Assembly: GCA_013396655.1 (NCBI GenBank)
Contig: WBMV01005072.1
Coordinates: 588,247-652,246, forward strand
Direction of reading: 5' to 3'
DNA: 64,000 bases
Source: Campylorhamphus procurvoides
Lineage: Eukaryota; Chordata; Aves; Passeriformes; Dendrocolaptidae
In this document: positions 62,399 to 64,000 of the stretch, one piece after another
Numbering within the stretch: position 1 is the stretch's first letter
Layout: every line of letters begins with the position of its first letter
The notes under the pieces: model-generated
The model's database searches: none
What the model was told of the DNA's origin: nothing
Seen by the model: only the letters and a program-made list of their open reading frames with translations
Made by a program: the position numbers and the translations under genes

Positions 62399-64000
62399 AG
62401 ATGTGTGCAGTTCCATGATTTGTTACCTGGGCATCTGAAATGAGCCACTGACTTGTCTTTGCATCTCATTGTACTTTTTGTGTTGAGGAACTAATTAATT
62501 GGTGCCCTTTGTTTACAACTGGAGCTATGAATCTTTCTCCAGTACCTTACAAGTCAAGTGGCATTTACAACTAATACCTTTTATTGAAGTGATCTTTCTG
62601 TATGATAAGAGTACACCTGTATAAATCCCTGAGGTATTTGTAGTAAAGTTTTTCATTAATGTGAAGAGAGTGGAGACTGCCTCAGGGAAATTCGAGCTTT
62701 CTTGAAGTCCAGAAGTTTTGGCAGACCTGTATTGTTATGCTACCTATTAACCTATTCTGTTAAATTTTTTTCTTCCTTCTGTCTGCATGATCAAATTTTG
62801 CTTTTTGTATTCACCAAATGCTGCGATTTTTTTGTTATATGCATTTTCCTCAGTTTTAAATAGTCCTCATAGTAGGATAACTGACAAGGAGGACTTCACT
62901 GTAATCAACTTTATTTCCAACTTCTTTTTGGAGAATCTCAGGAAAAAAGAGTCAAGAAACTACTTATCTGCCAGATAAGTATTTGTGTATTCCATGTGCT
63001 AAATATTTGGATTCTAAATGGTTAAATATAGTTCAGTTTTTTTGCCAAATAGTTCCCAATATGCACCTTAGTGTAAACTGAGATATGCTAGTTTTTGTTT
63101 GCTGTTAACAAATAGATTCTAAATTCTTAAGAAACAATGATAATTCCATACTCAGATTTACACAACTTAATTACACTAAATTATGTCCTGTAGTGGGCCA
63201 GAAAATGTTATAGGCAAAGTAGGTGCCAACTGACTGTCAGAAAACCAAAAACTTTCAAATATAGGCTAGAGATATGCCTAGCAGAAGCATGTAGCAGAAA
63301 GATGCTAGATCGGAGTTTCATTTTTTAAAAAATGCAAATTAAATGCAAATACCTTCATTGGCCTCGTAAACATTTAGAGCTTATCCTAGAGCTATTCTGT
63401 CCTAGAGCTAAACTATCAACTTTGTAAGAGAAAAAAATTGCTGGCATAGCAAACTTCTGCACCAAGTGCAGGTTTATTTTCAGCATCCTCAGAACAGTTG
63501 CATAGCAGAGGTAAAATGTCATAGTGCCACCACTGGAGTTATGGTTTAGATCAACTGATATGCCAAACCTCATCTTGTATTTATTTCTTTCTGTTTGTTT
63601 TAGAAACATTTCAAATGCTTTACACATTCATCTAAAATCAAACTGAGAGCAACGTAAGCCTCTAACCAGCCACCTACACATAATCCAAACTTGAAATGAT
63701 TTTCTGGTCTTTAGCTGTAATGATTTTAAGAGAAAAAGTTGGTTTCCTTCTAAAAAAACCCTGCATGATTAAAAAAATAAGAAAAAGGGTCTACAGCCCT
63801 AACATCTAGTGCATTTAAAAGCTGACAGGGTAACAGGCAATTTTAGGGTCACTAGTGCTCTTATGCAACTTAAGGGTTTCTTCTTGGATGTTAAGACTGA
63901 GAGTCAAATCAGAGGCATTTCCCTTTGAAAACTGTTTCTGATGCCATTGCACAATCTTGTTTATTTCTCTCAAGGAAAGACAGATTTATGATCACATGTC
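62399..64000. other. AT-rich DNA to the window edge, no gene seen
   Basis: No repeat family or exon was recognised. Short open frames at 62,787-62,978 (plus) and 63,355-63,627 (minus) are low-complexity and without known motifs. Confidence 0.55.

Noticed and set aside
1..64000. CRISPR arrays, tRNA or rRNA genes
   Set aside because: No regularly spaced direct repeats with unique spacers and no tRNA A/B box pairs or rRNA cores were noticed. The window is vertebrate DNA.

Overview
The window looks like bird nuclear DNA. It is AT-rich and intron/intergenic in character, with many CR1 LINE 3' fragments on both strands, one ERVL-like LTR of the common avian type, and G/T-rich simple tracts. The order or species cannot be fixed from the sequence. 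Only two protein-coding genes can be supported, both on the minus strand. No tRNA, rRNA, CRISPR or bacterial feature was seen.

Left part (1-12,500): the 5' end of the platelet-type 6-phosphofructokinase gene (PFKP). One coding exon (3576..3649) matches the conserved N-terminal catalytic segment and has good splice sites. A CpG island (about 9,950-12,500) lies upstream of it in gene orientation. On the minus strand the island shows an inverted CCAAT box, then a GC box, then a 378-base assembly gap (11,614..11,991), where the first exon most likely sits. The intron between holds a small broken pseudogene-like stretch (7,590-8,410).

Middle part (12,500-33,050): an intergenic stretch with a solo ERVL-like LTR (about 16,130-16,800), then a complete cytokine gene at 28,062..about 32,965. 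Five coding exons (32108..32245, 31262..31339, 30069..30206, 28815..28892, 28233..28331), all separated by phase-0 introns, give a 176-residue secreted protein. It has a signal peptide, the four-cysteine framework of type I interferons and the Cys-Thr-Trp signature of their last helix. It is an intron-containing type I interferon, most like the avian 'interferon kappa-like' genes, unlike the intronless IFNA/IFNB genes. A TATA-like box, a non-coding 5' exon and a poly(A) signal complete the model. This gene is the most interesting item in the window.

Right part (33,050-64,000): no gene is recognised. It contains CR1 copies (including a nested pair at about 43,940-45,105), short tandem repeats, a 37-base gap inside a poly(T) tract, and a few open frames without recognisable homology.

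The two genes are not functionally linked as far as can be seen. Their shared strand and roughly 16 kb separation simply place the interferon upstream of the PFKP promoter.
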